Counted from the first letter of the stretch, positions 44,000 through 55,400 are shown. The stretch: DNA of 64,000 nucleotides from Bipolaris cookei (GCA_002286855.1 NRSV01000018.1:63619-127618); one strand, 5' to 3'. The notes: generated from the sequence alone by a model not told the origin. A program made the numbers and translations.

Positions 44000-45731
44000 G
44001 ACTATGGCAGTGTGATGAGAAGAAGGCTGCCGATGCTCACGGCGATGTGCAGTCCATATGTGTGTATGGGAATGTCTCCCCTTCCATTCGGAGCATTCTG
44101 TCTACGCTACAACCAGCGCTTGGCCATCACTCAAGGCTAACAATGCATTGCATAAATGTGGTCTGCTTGACCGTTTGCGAAGCGGGATACGTGTTCGCAT
44201 TGCGGAGAGCCAGCTCCGGAGTTACAGTCATGGCAGGCGCAGCAGACACAGCGACGACGGGTTTGGGCCCGGCTTCCGTTCGGCCAGTGCTACGCGAAAA
44301 GACGTAGAAGAGGGTCGCTGGGACACATGCCCACGTAGCGAAGCATACTTAAAAGAGCAGGTGTGTTCCGTTACCCATTGCAAACGTCAAGAATGGAGTG
44401 GTGATCGTCGGTTCACGGTGTGAAGTCATGTTCTGGCCCAGCCGACAGAAGAGTCACGATACCGACATTCCGATAGCAAAGGCCATGGCCAGTGCGCCGG
44501 ACAACTCGATACATACGTAGGTGTAAACCTAAGCTGGTGTTACCGGTGAATATATGAAAAAGCAGCCTGAGAGTCGGTGGACGTGGGATGACGACGAGGA
44601 GTCGTGGGCTTCAAGCCACAATGATGGCACACTTGGACGGCAGCAGCCGCTGCTGATGTTACGGAGAAAAGGAGGGAAAAAAGAAAAGAGAAAAAAAAAG
44701 GGCATGACCACGTCTTACGTAGCCTTGCATGTTATTACTGGGTGGTACGTAGTAACAGCGAGAGGCAGGCAGCAGAAGCAGAGGCAGGCAGCAGAAGCAG
44801 AGAGAAGGCCTTGGCACTGACCGCCGGCAATCTGGACCCTTCGGAAAGCGACTGCTTCGGTGAGTTTAGGGGGCACCGCCACAGTTTGCGCCACAGTTTG
44901 CGCCACGGCAGGCGCGGTTCAGAACCGGTCAGGGCCAGCCAAGGGCCAGCCGAGGGCCAGTCAGGGCCGGTCAAGACCAGCATCCCCCGCCCCTCAGCAG
45001 CGAAAAGCAGACTGGAGAGCTGCCAGCTGGTCACGCAAATCCCGCAGCCCCGGCGGCAGCTTGGGCATCAACCACAGTCTGCACCATGGCATCAGCACAC
45101 GCAGAAGCTGAGGCAGCACAGAAGCCTAGTCGGCCACTCGCAGCAGCGACACGTTCACCACGTCTGCAGCAAGAAACACAGTGGCTGGGCCGCGCGCCAA
45201 TGGCATCGCCCGCCCCAAGGGATCTGATGCAGCGTCTCGCTGCCCGCATATCCGGCCGCCATGGTAGCGCCTCTAGCACCACCCATTGACACGGCGACAC
45301 GCCTGCCCGCCTTGCCCCTCCTGTACTGGCCGAGACGACACGGTAGTCGCGTGGAGGCCTTCGATGCATCTCGCTTCCGGCCAGTCTGCGCCCGAGCAGC
45401 GGTTCCACTGTCATCATGGCCTGCGTGTCGCAGTTGGCGCAAATCGCCTCACTCCCAAATCCACCCCGATAGTAATCCCGCCAAAACTGTGACTCGCTCT
45501 CCCCTTATAGAGCCCGCCACCCGCCCGCAACAAAGAGACGGCCCAGGTGGAACCTTGTTGTGGAGTTGCGCCAGCTGCCGTTTCCGCGAGCATTGATCCC
45601 TCCTGACCGCCTCACACACCGGAACCACAAGTACAACCACCCTCACCGCAACGCCCTTCTGGTCGCACAAAAACCCAGTCGTCCCGCCCGTTGTGCATAC
45701 TGCAGGAACAACCTGCCCCTAGTACGTCAGG
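44000..45731. promoter_or_regulatory. 1.7-kb divergent intergenic region between DUG2 and an unknown gene
   Basis: No supportable gene. A perfect 19-bp tandem duplication lies at 44762-44799. GCCAGCC/GGGCCAG and CACAGTTTGCGC repeats occur at about 44880-44975. The part next to 45732 is C-rich and GC-rich, as expected for a 5' leader. It must carry the promoters of both flanking genes. Confidence 0.55.
44762..44799. repeat. 2 x 19-bp tandem duplication
   Basis: The unit GAGGCAGGCAGCAGAAGCA occurs twice in a row without mismatch. Confidence 0.9.
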
Positions 45732-47167
45732 ATGGCTGTAGGACTCGGTGAGACCATTACAGTGATCAACAAGAGCGGCAAGGTGGTGAGCAGTGTAAGT
45801 AGTCGACAAATTCAGCTAGCCCCTCTTTTACCCTACCCTCGCCTACATTACATACGTACGCATACTGACCACTCCCCTTCCAGAGCAAACACATCTTCGG
45901 CGTCTTCAAGGAGGCCAAGGCTGCATACCGTGAGCGCAAGGCTGAAATTAAAGCTGAGCGCGATGCCGCTGTCAAGGAGAAGGAACTCTCAAAGAGCATA
46001 AATGCTCTGCGCATCGATGACGACACTCGCTCCCAGACTTCCCATCGCTCAAAGGCATCAAAATCACATGGCTCCAGGCGCCCTCCCCTAGAGCGCGGCC
46101 ATACCGACATTCCACGAAGCAGCCGCCATCGCTTCGAGGCTGACCTCAATGGCCAAGACTCACACGGAAAAGAGGTTGCGAGGAGGCATTCCGACCAGCC
46201 CCGCGCCAAAGCCGCCTACGTCGACATGGACCTCGCATACGGCGATGTACCCCCACCCCTACCAGACCCGCAGATCGAGGAGCTCGAATTGAAAGAAAAG
46301 GCTTCCAAGATCGAAATGCTTCTCGATGAGGCAAACGCCCTCCAGTACACGGCCACCGCCATCATCGAGAACCTACAGAAGAACCCAGAGGCACTAGCCG
46401 CCGTCTCGCTTACGCTAGCCGAGATTAGCGCCCTCGTCAGCAAAATGGGGCCTGGTGTTCTCATGTCGCTCAAGGGCAGCTTTCCTGCAGTCGCTGCATT
46501 ACTCCTCAGCCCTCAGTTTATGATTGCTGGAGGTGTTGCTGTGGGCGTTACCATTGTCGCCCTCGGTGGGTACAAGATCATCAAGAAGATCCAAACCCAA
46601 AACCAGTTCGACCCTCTCGAAGCCCCCGTGCAGCCCATGATTACTCGTGCCGCTACTGCCCCCGCTGCCATAGAAGAGCCTAGCAACGAGCTGGACGAGC
46701 TGCAGCCGCAGGAACTCAGCCGCGTCGAGAAGTGGCGCCGCGGCATCGCTGACATCGAGGCTGAAAGCTGCGGTACCAGCGTCGATGGCGAGTTCATCAC
46801 CCCCGGAGTATCGCGAGAGCTTTGCGACGCGGGTATTCTTGATGAAGACGACCTCAAGTCGCGCCGCAGTACCAGGTCCAAGAGGACCACCACCAGCGAA
46901 TCACGACACAAGTCACATCGCAGCAAGTCCAAGCCCTCTGAGTCCAAGCGCGCTTCAAGTAAGGTTGGCAAGGACAGCTCGAGCAAGGTTGGAAAAGACA
47001 GCTCAAGCAAGGTCGGAAAAGACAGCTCAAGCAAGGTCGGCAAGGATAGCTCAAGTAAAGTCGGTAAGGACACCTCAAGTAAGAGCGGCAAGGAAAGCAG
47101 TAGAAAGAAGGAAAAGGAGCCATCCGGCTTAAAGATGCTGTTCCGATCCCACACCGTTGCCACTTAG
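45732..47167 (+). CDS. Unknown conserved-looking protein with central hydrophobic segment and SSKVGKDS repeat tail
   Basis: Exons 45732..45794 and 45884..47167, with an 89-bp intron (GTAAGT...TTCCAG), give 448 residues. The N-terminus MAVGLGETITVINKSGKVVSS continues across the junction into a charged helix (EAKAAYRERKAEIKAERDA). The middle has a helical segment (SKIEMLLDEANALQYTA) and a hydrophobic stretch at about 205-240 (AALLLSPQFMIAGGVAVGVT...), which may span or sit on a membrane. The C-terminus is basic and Ser/Lys-rich, with six 24-nt repeats at 46955-47098. No enzymatic motif is visible. I recognise no named family; scaffold or membrane-linked roles are guesses. The splice keeps the frame and is canonical. 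Confidence 0.8.
46955..47098 (+). repeat. Six 24-bp tandem repeats coding SSKVGKDS
   Basis: Six in-frame units code for variants of SSKVGKDS; the last two drift to SSKVGKDT and SSKSGKES. Synonymous differences between units (GGA/GGC, AAA/AAG, TCG/TCA) show that the array is not a very recent expansion. Confidence 0.92.
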
Positions 47168-48076
47168 ACGAAACCCCACGATTCACACAGTACAATTTCC
47201 TTTCTCATCATAGCGCGCGGCGTTCTTCTCAGCCTCTCATCGCAACAGTTAGCGTTTAGCGTTTTTGGCTTTCTAGCCTTTGTGTACATCTCATACGACG
47301 ACGCTTCCGCTTCTCAAGGGTTTCATGAACCCCGTCGTTTACTTTGTTGGCTCCAACTGCGAGTCTGCTTTTATCCATTTTACTTAACAATTTTCTGGGC
47401 GCAAAACGGAGGAACGAATTAATGCCTTATTTATGATATTTGCTACCGCGAGTTTCTTTTTACTACGAACAGTCCTCCTTTCAACGCACCGCGTGTCTTC
47501 AATGTAAGCATAACGTTAGTACAAAGACTATTTCAACATTGTTACGTTTGTGTCTAGAAATCTGAAATTGGAATCATGTTTGCTTTGTAAGCGCTAAACT
47601 CGACCTGAACTTGGACAAATCTTTGTCTATCCCACCTCCTCGTTCTATCCCGTCTCGTACCTTGCAGCATTACGAACTACTTAGCGTGGCAGTGGCGTAC
47701 CTAGCCGAAAAGCTTGATGGACATGGAGAAGTGTGTGAGGCTAAGATGGGTTTAGAAGTCACTGACTCGTGTAGCAGGCCTTCGCGCAGGTACGCTTGTC
47801 GTTGTTTGTGTATTCGCCTTTTCGCTTACCGTACCTTTTACTAGTTGCAGAATGAGAATTATCCAGGGTCCAGTATCACATCAATGGGAGGAACGGCTAA
47901 CATACTTTTTCTGATTTGTGAGTTTTCTCTTTAACGCACTAAGATCTATCAATCATGGGCAGAGAAAGTATGGCTGGAGCTAAGTACAGAATATCATTAA
48001 AAACAGCATATATCTACGAAAGAGCAAGATTGAGAGAAAATGAACCCCTCACCTCATCTCAACACAATAATTTTTT
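47168..48076. other. Convergent intergenic region, no gene seen
   Basis: This lies between the 3' ends of the unknown gene (+) and the FAD monooxygenase (-). T-rich, with no supportable coding sequence. Confidence 0.55.
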
Positions 48077-49318
48077 TTAAACACTCGTCCACTCATACAC
48101 TGGCAACTGCGACTCATCCGGCTTATCATCCGGCAACAACTTATACACCCTACTCTTCGCCACCGCCCACGCAATCGCATCCCGCAGCCGAATCCTCCAC
48201 TCCGTCTGCGGAAACGCTATCTGCGGAAAGCCCGGCGGCAACGTCCCAGCCACCGTCTGAACAGGTCTAAACACCTTTTCATACCGCTTCAACGCATCCG
48301 GAATATCCTCGCTCCTCCGCACTTTGCCCAGCTCACCAGCCAGATAGTACGCGCCCTGCACCGCAAGCGTAGTCCCACTCCCGAACGTCGCGTGCGCTGC
48401 ATCGCCGAGCAGAATAGCGCGGTGGTTCGTCCATGTAGGTAGCTTGATGTACGCCGAACGACTCATGTAGAAATCGTCGCTGCGTTGCATACCCTTCAGT
48501 ATCCTTTGAGTCTGCCACCCCGCATCCTTGAAATACTCGGTCAAAAACTCTTTCTGGGCCAGCGGTCCACCTTCCATTGCCTTTTCGGCGGCTGGATCAC
48601 GGTGACCGTGTGCAGGCGTGGTAATGCCCATGTAGCATCCCACTGTCCTGTCGTTGCGGTGCGGACGGAGCATGAGGGCGAGGCCTCTGGGTGCATTGTA
48701 CCAGTACCAATGATTCGTATCAGACGCTATACGCGGGATGCTAAAATACGCAATGTACTGGCCGATGAAATTGTAGCAGTTCTTCTGCGCCTCGTCGCTC
48801 AGCACCAACGAGCGAATTCGCGAGGTGGATCCGTCGGCGCCGACGATTAGGTCGAAAGTGTCGGTGGCGCCGCTGTGAAATTGCACGTTTACTTTGTCAG
48901 AGGTTTGCGAGACGCTGGTCACGTAGTCGCCGTATTGGTACTGTACGTTTGGCATGCCGCGTGTTGCGTCGAGGAATATACTGCATAGATCTGCGCGTAG
49001 GATTTCATACTCGGATGTGAATGCCTCGCCTTTGCCGAATTCGGCGATGATTTTGTTGGAGGCGTTGACGAGGCGAGTGCCTTGCTCGGTTGTGTTGCGT
49101 GCGAGCACTTCTGGCAGCAAGTTCATCTTGTCGACTATGGAAATGGCTGTACCACGTATCTCGATTGATTGGCCTGTTACTCGAGGTGAGGGCGAGCGTT
49201 CGAGCACCGTGATGGAAGTGTTTAGGCGTGTTCTTGTGAGCCAGTAGGCTAGACATGAACCTGCGATGCCGGCGCCGTTGATGAGGACTTTGAGTTGGGG
49301 AGGTGCGGATAGTGCCAT
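48077..49318 (-). CDS. FAD-dependent monooxygenase (PHBH/salicylate hydroxylase-like)
   Basis: An intronless protein of 413 residues. The Rossmann FAD motif is INGAGIAGSCLAYWL (about 13-27), followed by the ribose-binding acidic residue in VLERSPSPR. The middle carries VGADGSTSRIR, the DG motif contacting FAD and NADPH. The C-terminal motif is LLGDAAHATFGSGTTLAVQGAYYLAGEL, the GD motif binding the FAD ribose plus the following helix. It is close to the class A flavoprotein hydroxylases that act on aromatic or polyketide-derived rings. The substrate is unknown. The start codon is just upstream of the FAD fold, as usual. It is head to head with an SDR gene, so the two may be co-regulated. Confidence 0.92.
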   Translation of the reverse strand: MALSAPPQLKVLINGAGIAGSCLAYWLTRTRLNTSITVLERSPSPRVTGQSIEIRGTAISIVDKMNLLPEVLARNTTEQGTRLVNASNKIIAEFGKGEAFTSEYEILRADLCSIFLDATRGMPNVQYQYGDYVTSVSQTSDKVNVQFHSGATDTFDLIVGADGSTSRIRSLVLSDEAQKNCYNFIGQYIAYFSIPRIASDTNHWYWYNAPRGLALMLRPHRNDRTVGCYMGITTPAHGHRDPAAEKAMEGGPLAQKEFLTEYFKDAGWQTQRILKGMQRSDDFYMSRSAYIKLPTWTNHRAILLGDAAHATFGSGTTLAVQGAYYLAGELGKVRRSEDIPDALKRYEKVFRPVQTVAGTLPPGFPQIAFPQTEWRIRLRDAIAWAVAKSRVYKLLPDDKPDESQLPVYEWTSV

Positions 49319-49924
49319 GTTGTGGTATTGAGTATCTGGTTGAAAGATGTAGTTAGAATACGATATTCGTCGAGCAGCAGAGAAGGTTTTATATAATCCA
49401 CTAATACATTGTAGTCTTCAAGGCATCCATATCACGGAGGTCGGGCGTATTCATCACGCCGTCGCAAATCTTTCTCTATATAGAAAGGGCACGATTGTCT
49501 CCCACACCACTCCAAAGCTCAGACTTGGTTTGCTAACGCTTGTTGGGACAAAAAAAAATGCATGGCAACAATGCATCTCCATATCAAGATTTCGGTGCTC
49601 TCGCTGTGTTACATGGAATGCTACAAGTGAGCAAAGAGACCTCCGCTCTTAACCACAATCCGATCGGTACTTAGAAGTTCCCGCACCCTAATCGCCCCGC
49701 TCCCCAGCACACGGCCATCAGTAGTCCCCGAATCCCACTCCAAAAATACCCCACAGGGCTGGCAAATATGTAGCATTTCGATACTGATGCCCCAGCAACT
49801 ACGTCATGAAATGATTGGACAATCTCCACCATACAAGGCCACCCATCAACACCAATAATGACTCCAAAACGCATTCGCACCACACACCACTTGTCCTACG
49901 CCTAGTCTTCCATCTCCCACCACC
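49319..49924. promoter_or_regulatory. 606-bp divergent promoter region of the monooxygenase and SDR genes
   Basis: This region separates the start codons of the minus-strand FAD monooxygenase and the plus-strand SDR. No coding sequence is supported in it. A shared promoter is inferred from arrangement only; no defined binding site was recognised. Confidence 0.5.
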
Positions 49925-50704
49925 ATGGCACGTATCCTCATAACCGGCTCCTCCGACGGCCTTGGCCTAGCCGCCGCCCAGCGCCTAATATCCCAAGGCC
50001 ACACCGTCGTCCTGCACGCCCGCAACCCGCAGCGCGCCGCCGACGCCACTACCGCATGTCCGGGTGCAGAAGCAGTCGTAACAGGCGACCTATCCAGCCT
50101 CTCTGAAACCAAGGACCTCGCAACTCAAGTAAACAAATTGGGTACTTTCGACGCCATGATCCACAACGCAGGCCTATTCCGCGGTCCGGTGCGCAAGACC
50201 GCAGACGGAATCCCCGCGCTCGCGGCTGTAAATACAATTGCGCCGTACGTTCTTACTTGCCTTATCAAGCGCCCGAAACGACTAGTTTTTCTGTCGTCGG
50301 AAATGCACAAGTATGCGGTCAAGGAGGAACTGGATGATCCGCTGTGGAAGACGCGCGGAGACGCCGCGTACAGCGAGAATGCAGCGTACTGCGCGAGCAA
50401 GCTGCACAATGTCATGTTTGCCAAGGCGTTTGCGCGCAGGTGGCCAGAGGTCAGGAGTAATGCGTTAGATCCCGGGTGGGTGGCTACGAAGATGGGGGGT
50501 AGTTCTGCGCCAGAGAGTATTGATGCGGCAGTTGAGAGTTATGTTATGCTTGCGGTGGGGGAGGAGGCGGCAGCGAAGAAGAGTGGATGCTATTTTCATC
50601 CTAGTAAGCGGGAGGGTAAGCCGCTGGAGGCTTCAGAGCATGAGAATGCGCAGGATAGGTTGTTGGAAGTTTGTGCTGAGTTTTCTGGTGTTGGGCTGCC
50701 GTGA
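49925..50704 (+). CDS. Short-chain dehydrogenase/reductase
   Basis: An intronless protein of 259 residues. The cofactor motif TGSSDGLG lies at 7-14 (TGxxxGxG), with HARN after the second strand suggesting preference for NADP(H). NAG is at 81-83. The catalytic set is Ser124/125 in VFLSSEMH and Tyr155-Lys159 in YCASK. The length is that of classical single-domain SDRs. The substrate is unknown; pairing with a flavin monooxygenase suggests a shared oxidative pathway, but no cluster backbone gene is present. The start is the first ATG after the C-rich leader (CCACCATGG, ideal context). Confidence 0.92.
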   Translation: MARILITGSSDGLGLAAAQRLISQGHTVVLHARNPQRAADATTACPGAEAVVTGDLSSLSETKDLATQVNKLGTFDAMIHNAGLFRGPVRKTADGIPALAAVNTIAPYVLTCLIKRPKRLVFLSSEMHKYAVKEELDDPLWKTRGDAAYSENAAYCASKLHNVMFAKAFARRWPEVRSNALDPGWVATKMGGSSAPESIDAAVESYVMLAVGEEAAAKKSGCYFHPSKREGKPLEASEHENAQDRLLEVCAEFSGVGLP

Positions 50705-50766
50705 TATGTTGATATTATCAAGTAGTAATGCATGACTACAATTAAGATTTACCAATATAGGTGTTG

Positions 50767-50973
50767 AATAGACTCTATTGGCTAGCCAGCGCTTGGTGTT
50801 GGCAAGATGTCTAAGTCAATACAGCTAGTTGCACGGTGTACACAGCGTGCGGGTGAGTAGAGGTGGCAAGTAACCATGGTTCATTGCTATCTCTATTCTC
50901 CTTTCGAAGGGAAAGGGATTGATGTACTTCTGAGTCCTGTGCACAGGTATCCGCGTAGATCCGGAGTCACGTG
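50767..50973. repeat. 207-bp dispersed repeat, copy 2
   Basis: It matches 69-275 in the same orientation with 12 transitions and no transversions or gaps by eye. It sits directly after the SDR 3' region and abuts the truncated transposase at 50975, so it probably represents the 3'-terminal noncoding part of that element. Confidence 0.85.
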
Positions 50974-50974
50974 G

Positions 50975-52003
50975 CTAATGCCTCAGTACCTGATTAAGGT
51001 TCGGACAACAGGTAACGTACTTCTGCCTAAGAGGCGAAAAGCAGGTAACTTCAAGTTGCTGAAGTATGTGCGATGAATGAACAGGCATACAAAGAGTAAT
51101 GACCTTCCGTACGAGGCAGTACTCCTTAAATTCTTGGTTTAGGTGGCTCTCATGGCCGTCAAGAATGAGCAGCCTGTATGACCCCACCTGACGCGTCTTC
51201 GTATGCTCGTCAAAGTGCTTTAACCACTCAAGACCAAGCGCGTTGTTTGCCCAGCCGCCCTCTAATACTGAGAGCTTCCAATCGTACGGTATGCCTGCTT
51301 CTTCGTACCATGCTGAGATATGGACGCGCCCTTTGTAGATAATAAATGGCGGGGTAGCGTATCTCGCAGCGCAGATACTCTGGATAACGGTAATCCACTC
51401 GCGATTGCGTGGCTGAATGAAAGTGGGTCTCGTACGACGTTCCGAGCCTGTAACTACTTTTATTGAGCCAATTAAGCCCATCTGAAAGCCAGTCTCATCA
51501 ACATTATGTATGTCATCTGCGTGGACCCCATACTTCTCGACTGTGCTTCGTATAAGCTCAAACTACGTGTTAATAGTCTTTGGATCCTCCTGCCGCATTC
51601 TCTGTCGATCTTTTGGTCTGTTGAAAGTTGTTTTGAGCTCGTCCGAACGCGATACAAACCTTCTAGCCCAGTTCTTTCCTACAGGCTTCCCACCACGCAC
51701 TACAAGTAATTTTTCTGCCATATCTGCTACCTCACAAAGCCGGGACGCAAATCCTCGTAGGTCTAGGTCGAGGATATATCGTACAATAGCTTACTCGTCA
51801 GTTGCAGTAAGCTTCTGGCAATTTAGAAGTGCTTAAGGTCGAAAGGTGATTTTCTTAAGCCGATCAGAAAGCCGCTGATGCAGTACGTTGTAGGACGTAG
51901 CAGCGCTTCGTACAGTCTTAAACTGCCCTGAAGAATACGCCTGAAGAGCAAGAGTAATTCTACCTTCATGCTGAGTCAAATAGTCTTCACGTAGTTGGGA
52001 CAT
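50975..52003 (-). pseudogene. Broken pogo-type transposase (truncated at the C-terminus)
   Basis: One reading frame of 343 codons from ATG 52003, without frameshifts but with three internal stops: TAA at 51833-51835, TAA at 51791-51793 and TAG at 51563-51565. The parts are an HTH region, then HNVDETGFQMG (first catalytic Asp), LILDGHESH (second Asp; the usual Gly before Ser is Glu) and QQLEVTCFSPL, where the third catalytic Asp is Glu. The protein then ends, some 200 residues short of the family. The second and third stops fit CAA-to-TAA and TGG-to-TAG, both C-to-T at CpA on one strand, the usual RIP target. Confidence 0.85.
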
Positions 52004-52428
52004 TTTACTTTAAAGTTAATGCTCGCGTCGCCAAGAAAAGTTGCCGGCTCGATGGTCAAGTACGTTATATGTTGAATGGGTTCTATAGCTAGCTAGCATA
52101 AGCGTGGACCGGGTGCAAACAGCAAGGTACGAAGCATGTGCGCGCGGGGCTAAAGAGGGTTTGCACGAATGCAGGAGGGTTGCCAAAAGACAGGTGTGTG
52201 TATTCAAATTCTTCTTCTTGCCTATCTACGTGCGTACAAGGTTCTCTTCTTATGCTCTCTGCTGTGTGCGGGGTAGAGCTTCCGAGCCATCCGATCACTG
52301 TAACCTTATTACTTATACGGACATTATATATTATTACACTATCAACTGAAATGCAACCCCATTGGCTGCGCACTACATAAGAAATACTACCTCTTTTGAT
52401 AGTTGCACCATCATGTCAGCAATGGTAA

Positions 52429-55400
52429 TCATCTAAGCCCGAAAGAGAACCAGTCAGTCATCTCATCCGACCTTGGGGTCTTCTCCTCATCTTCTCCCTC
52501 AGTAACTTGCTGCTCGCCTAGTCGAGCGCGCACATGGCGGGTTTCAGTCCTCGCCGTAAGCCTCTTTGCAACTTCGTTAGCCTCAACCAGACTGACCAGC
52601 CTTCTCTTTTGACCCTCGCTTTGCTTTGCAGTACTATCTTTGCAGACTTGCAGTACTTTAGCAAGGCTGGAGCGATTTTCTTCTGGGCTCTCCAAAAACG
52701 ATTCTGGGTCCCTTCTAAGTATGCCTGTGGCGTTTGTGCGCCTGTGGTATAGTGTACCGAATAGTCTCAGATCTGTAGGCCGCTGAGGGGGCGAAAGCGG
52801 TGGCGGATTGCTGAAGACCTCTCCTGAAAGATAGGAGTCTTCTGCAATTTCGAATGGGGTGCGTCCTGATACATTCTCGAAGAAGAGGGTTTCGGGGCGT
52901 TGGTCCAGCATGATGCGTAGTAATGTGTCTGCACGGTACCTGACTATAGCGTGGACAGGGGTATCTCCATCGCCATTAATGATCCCAAGGTCCTCGCCTT
53001 TGCTGAATTCAAGCAACAGCTTAAGGGTCTCCTCGTGCCTTTCCTTGTCAAAGCTGTATTCCCGACTCTGTACATTGATATGAACCCAGCGTGCAAGCGG
53101 CGTAGCTGCACCGGGCGCGCTCTGGGTTCGCTCGAGGAACAAGCTAGGAATAAGACGAGTATCTATTAAGCCCAACATCTCACGAAGGACGCTGGTTCTC
53201 ACGTTACAAGCCTGATAGAATTCCAGTATGGAGTGAACAATGTTACCCCCCTCGTTGTTCCGTGTTGTTTGATCAGCGCCGGCTTCTATGAGAATCTTGG
53301 CCATTTCGACACGGTGAAGAGCGAAAGCGAGATGCAGGGGTGTCATACCATTCACTGAACGTTTTTCGAGAGCTTCGGGGTGGGCTTTGCACAGTTGCCG
53401 GAGCAGGTACGAAGAACCCTCACTCTTCTGGCTTAGCACGGCACAATGTAATAACAAGTGAGAGTTCAGACCGAGCCATTTGGTAATGGATGCCTCAAGC
53501 CCACCCTTGGTTTTTGCAAGATTCTGAATCCGAACGTCTTCACGATGAGTATCCGCAAATTGCAGATAACAACGTAACGGAGAATTACCCAAGAACCATT
53601 CGACACTCTGCAAGTTTCCAGAATGAGCCGCACACAGCACGGGTGGATGCTGCATGTCACGAACTCTGCCACTGGTATCTCTTCCAGCATTTGCCCAATC
53701 CGCTCGCTTCTTACCATGGACAGAGAGTCCTTGGTAGTACTTTGGCTTTATGGGTATCTCAATACCACTCTTTTCGACAAGATCGTTCAGTGGAAATCCT
53801 GCTCCAGTGCGTTTTATAATCTTCTCGAGCAGTTGCACTCGACCAAGGCGCATCGCATATAGGAAGTCGGGTTCGGGGAAAGTGAAGAATTCGGGGCTGG
53901 TGTCATCAGAGGCAGACGAGTCGAGCCGGGTATACTGTTCGTACTTTGAAATCAAGAACTCGAACAAATTGGAGTCGTCTAAGTAAATAGCGAGCTGGAA
54001 TAGAGTGCGAGGTTGGCCAATGTCTTCGCTTCGCTTTTTTTGACTTTGGTCGCCACCAAATATTTCCAGCCTCGGTGACGGGCTGTCATTTGCGACGAAC
54101 TCAAACATAGGGCAACCCCAGTTGATCATCTTCATGGGTTGTATCGTGCTTTTGACCTGACTTTGCACCTCACCAACATTCTCAATGGTGAATTGGTCGT
54201 TCACGATTTCAGAGTAAATCTCGATTTCATCTTGACCGCCATCGGTGCTGCTGTCGTCTTCGTCTTCTTGTTGGATTGTGTGTCTAGCCGAGGGCTTTTG
54301 CTCTGAGATGTATTGCGCTTTCGCAATCTCCAGGATGGCTGTTGCAATGTCATAGTGCTTGCGTAGTAAAGCAACAGATAGCGGCGAGAAGTCCTCTGAA
54401 TCCTTAACGGCAATCTGGAGCGGAGTTTGGTTGTTACCCCATACAGCTAGGGTGAGCTCCTTGATTGTCACGAGATCACCCTCCCAGCATGCTTCAAATA
54501 GCTTGACGTAAGCTTTCCTTCGCTCCTCAGTCAAATCCGGGAGACGAAAGGTCAAGTTCTGGCTCCATGGCTTTGACTTTTCCTGGTAGTGATGGTAATA
54601 ATTGGGTCCTGAAATTTCCGGGCCTATAAGCTCAGGGTGAAGCTCCTCCAAGGTCTTTGCACCATGTTCAACCAAGCGGCTCTCAAGCGCCTCGAATTCT
54701 TCGACTAAAGACTCGACAACCACCTTCTTTTCAGCAGTACCCTTTGGTTCTTTCTCAGACTCCACCCATTCTTGATATTTCTTCAAGTCATTCTCATACT
54801 TTGTCCTAGCGTCTTCAATCTGCTTCCTCACAACTAAATGAGAGTAAGTACCTGGTTTGTAGTCTTGAAGGTAATGGGCGTCATCTTGTAGTGGAATTGG
54901 TAGAACCGGGGCGTAGTAATTGGTGTTGTCCACCCAACCAGTGGAACTCAAATAGCCGTCTACGCCATCGATTTTGCCCGTCGTCGTAAACACACGTAGG
55001 GAATTGATCCGCCTACGAACCAAGTCCAACAAAGTACCCGCATCATTCTGCAAGTTATCCGGATAATGACGCTTCTTCCAGGCATTCTCAGAAAGACAAT
55101 TGATCTCTGCACCGGAATCGAGGAGTATTTGGACTACTGAGGGCAGATCGGAGCGGAGAGCAGAGAATACAGGTTGCTCAAACTCTTCCCTAAAATACCA
55201 TGTGTTTCTCTCAGTGTCGCCACTCATGTGAACATTGCTTTTGACAGATGAGATATAGGTGTCGAAATCAACCTCTGGTTTAGCCCCGAGCTCTAGCAGT
55301 GCCTCGACTGTTTCAGCATCTCTACCTTTTATAGCGGTATTTAAGATACTCTTCGCATCTGGTCGATATACACTGCTAGTCCAAGAAAGATGGTTGGCGG

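Larger units (their letters stand above)
50767..52095 (-). mobile_element. Truncated and mutated pogo-type DNA transposon relic
   Basis: This comprises the 207-bp terminal repeat (50767-50973) and a minus-strand transposase relic (50975-52003). No convincing inverted repeat pair or target duplication was found, so the outer limits are approximate. A sequence at about 52073-52099 (GTTGAATGGGTTCTATAGC) resembles the left end in direct orientation, which may mean nested or rearranged copies. The family differs from the element at 554-2375, judging by the distinct termini and diverged protein. Confidence 0.7.

Noticed and set aside
44047..45600. Several 70-160-codon frames between DUG2 and the unknown gene
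   Set aside because: They overlap on both strands in a GC-rich, repeat-containing promoter region and encode low-complexity Arg/Ser/Ala sequence.
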